DNA of 6,299 nucleotides, taken from NCBI GenBank assembly GCA_964574335.1, contig CAZNNH010000256.1, forward strand, positions 1-6,299, written 5' to 3'. Under the pieces are notes generated by a model. It saw only the letters and a list, made by a program, of their open reading frames with translations, had not been told where the DNA came from and searched no databases. A program made the translations under genes and the position numbers. The stretch is from CAZNNH01 sp964574335 (lineage in GTDB: Bacteria > Acidobacteriota > Vicinamibacteria > Fen-336). The stretch's first letter is position 1, and every line of letters begins with the position of its first letter. This document shows, piece by piece, positions 5,891-6,299 of the stretch.

Positions 5891-6299
5891 TCAGCCTTGC
5901 TGGCCGTCGCCGTCCGGCCGCGGCACCCGCATCGAGTCCGGGGCGTCGATCGCCTTCAGGATCAGGTCGTGGAGGCCCACTACCTGGACGTTCTCCAGGC
6001 CGTTGTCTTCGCAGACCTCACGGAGCTGCTTCTTGCAGTTGGCGCAGGGGGCCACCACCAGGTCGGCCTCGGTGCGACGGATCTGGTCGGCCTTGGTCTT
6101 GCCGCCGACCTTGGTGCGGAAGCTGCGGATCTCGTCGATGCTGACGGTGCCGCCTCCCCCACCACAGCAGTAGTTCTGGCGCCCCTTCGGCGTCATCTCC
6201 ACGTAGTCCTTGGCGATGTGGCGCAGGATCTCGCGCGGCTGCTCGATCACCCATCCGGTGCGGGCGATGTTGCAGGGGTCGTGATAGGTGACGCGCTCC
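5891..6299 (-). CDS. HdrD/DsrK/HmcF-like (Fe-S)-binding protein, C-terminal part (5' end outside window)
   Basis: The last 135 residues of a protein whose start lies beyond the right edge; the frame stays open to base 6299. It shows a cysteine-rich CCG domain: HDPC just inside the edge, then 34 residues, then CC followed by five glycines, then 39 residues, then CANC (C-X34-CC-X39-CXXC). In heterodisulfide reductase HdrB/HdrD and in DsrK, HmcF and TmcB such domains bind a catalytic or electron-transferring Fe-S centre on the cytoplasmic side. A methionine-like start exists at 6250 (GTG), but the in-frame HDPC upstream belongs to the same domain, so that is not the true start. The usual N-terminal ferredoxin-like domain is expected outside the window. 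The stop is 10 bases before the cytochrome b-like gene, the usual HdrD partner. Domain call is secure; the specific subfamily (DsrK, HmcF or TmcB) is inferred from context. Confidence 0.9.
   Translation of the reverse strand, partial: ERVTYHDPCNIARTGWVIEQPREILRHIAKDYVEMTPKGRQNYCCGGGGGTVSIDEIRSFRTKVGGKTKADQIRRTEADLVVAPCANCKKQLREVCEDNGLENVQVVGLHDLILKAIDAPDSMRVPRPDGDGQQG

Noticed and set aside
5891..6250. A complete 119-residue small protein starting at GTG 6250
   Set aside because: The frame stays open upstream and carries the HDPC part of the same CCG domain, so this is the tail of a longer protein cut by the window edge.

Overview
The window is a strongly GC-rich bacterial stretch in which every supported gene lies on the minus strand. 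It reads as one tightly packed operon transcribed from right (6299) to left (1). It holds seven genes: five complete and two cut by the window edges. No intergenic gap exceeds about 10 bases, so I see no promoter, terminator, RNA gene, repeat, mobile element or CRISPR array. The operon starts before the right edge and continues past the left edge.

The right two thirds (about 2430-6299) encode a membrane redox complex related to the Hmc/Tmc/DsrMKJOP group. In transcription order: the C-terminal end of an HdrD/DsrK/HmcF-like protein with a cysteine-rich CCG domain; a NarI/DsrM/HmcE-like diheme cytochrome b membrane subunit; an HmcB/DsrO/HybA-like protein with four [4Fe-4S] cluster motifs and a C-terminal membrane anchor; and an NrfD/HmcC/DsrP-like quinone-interacting membrane protein fused in one reading frame to a cytochrome c domain with six heme-binding motifs. 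Together they could move electrons between an extracytoplasmic cytochrome pool, the (mena)quinone pool and a cytoplasmic thiol/disulfide-type site on the HdrD-like subunit. The direction and partners cannot be read from the sequence.

The left third (1-2433) is a signalling cassette: a stand-alone receiver protein, a soluble sensor histidine kinase with three PAS domains (the first two carrying clustered cysteines), and the start of a second receiver protein closely resembling the first. The junction between the NrfD-cytochrome gene and the first receiver is a 4-base stop/start overlap if the first ATG is used, so signalling genes and redox complex look co-expressed. The Desulfovibrio hmc operon also carries a response regulator (rrf1) at its end.

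The organism is probably an anaerobic or facultative respirer with many c-type cytochromes. A high-GC member of the former Deltaproteobacteria (Desulfobacterota-like) fits the complex and the cysteine-bearing PAS domains, but other high-GC phyla with Dsr/Hmc-like complexes cannot be excluded. The most interesting points are the NrfD-hexaheme fusion, the Fe-S subunit without a Tat signal, and the cysteine-rich PAS kinase sandwiched between two similar receivers.
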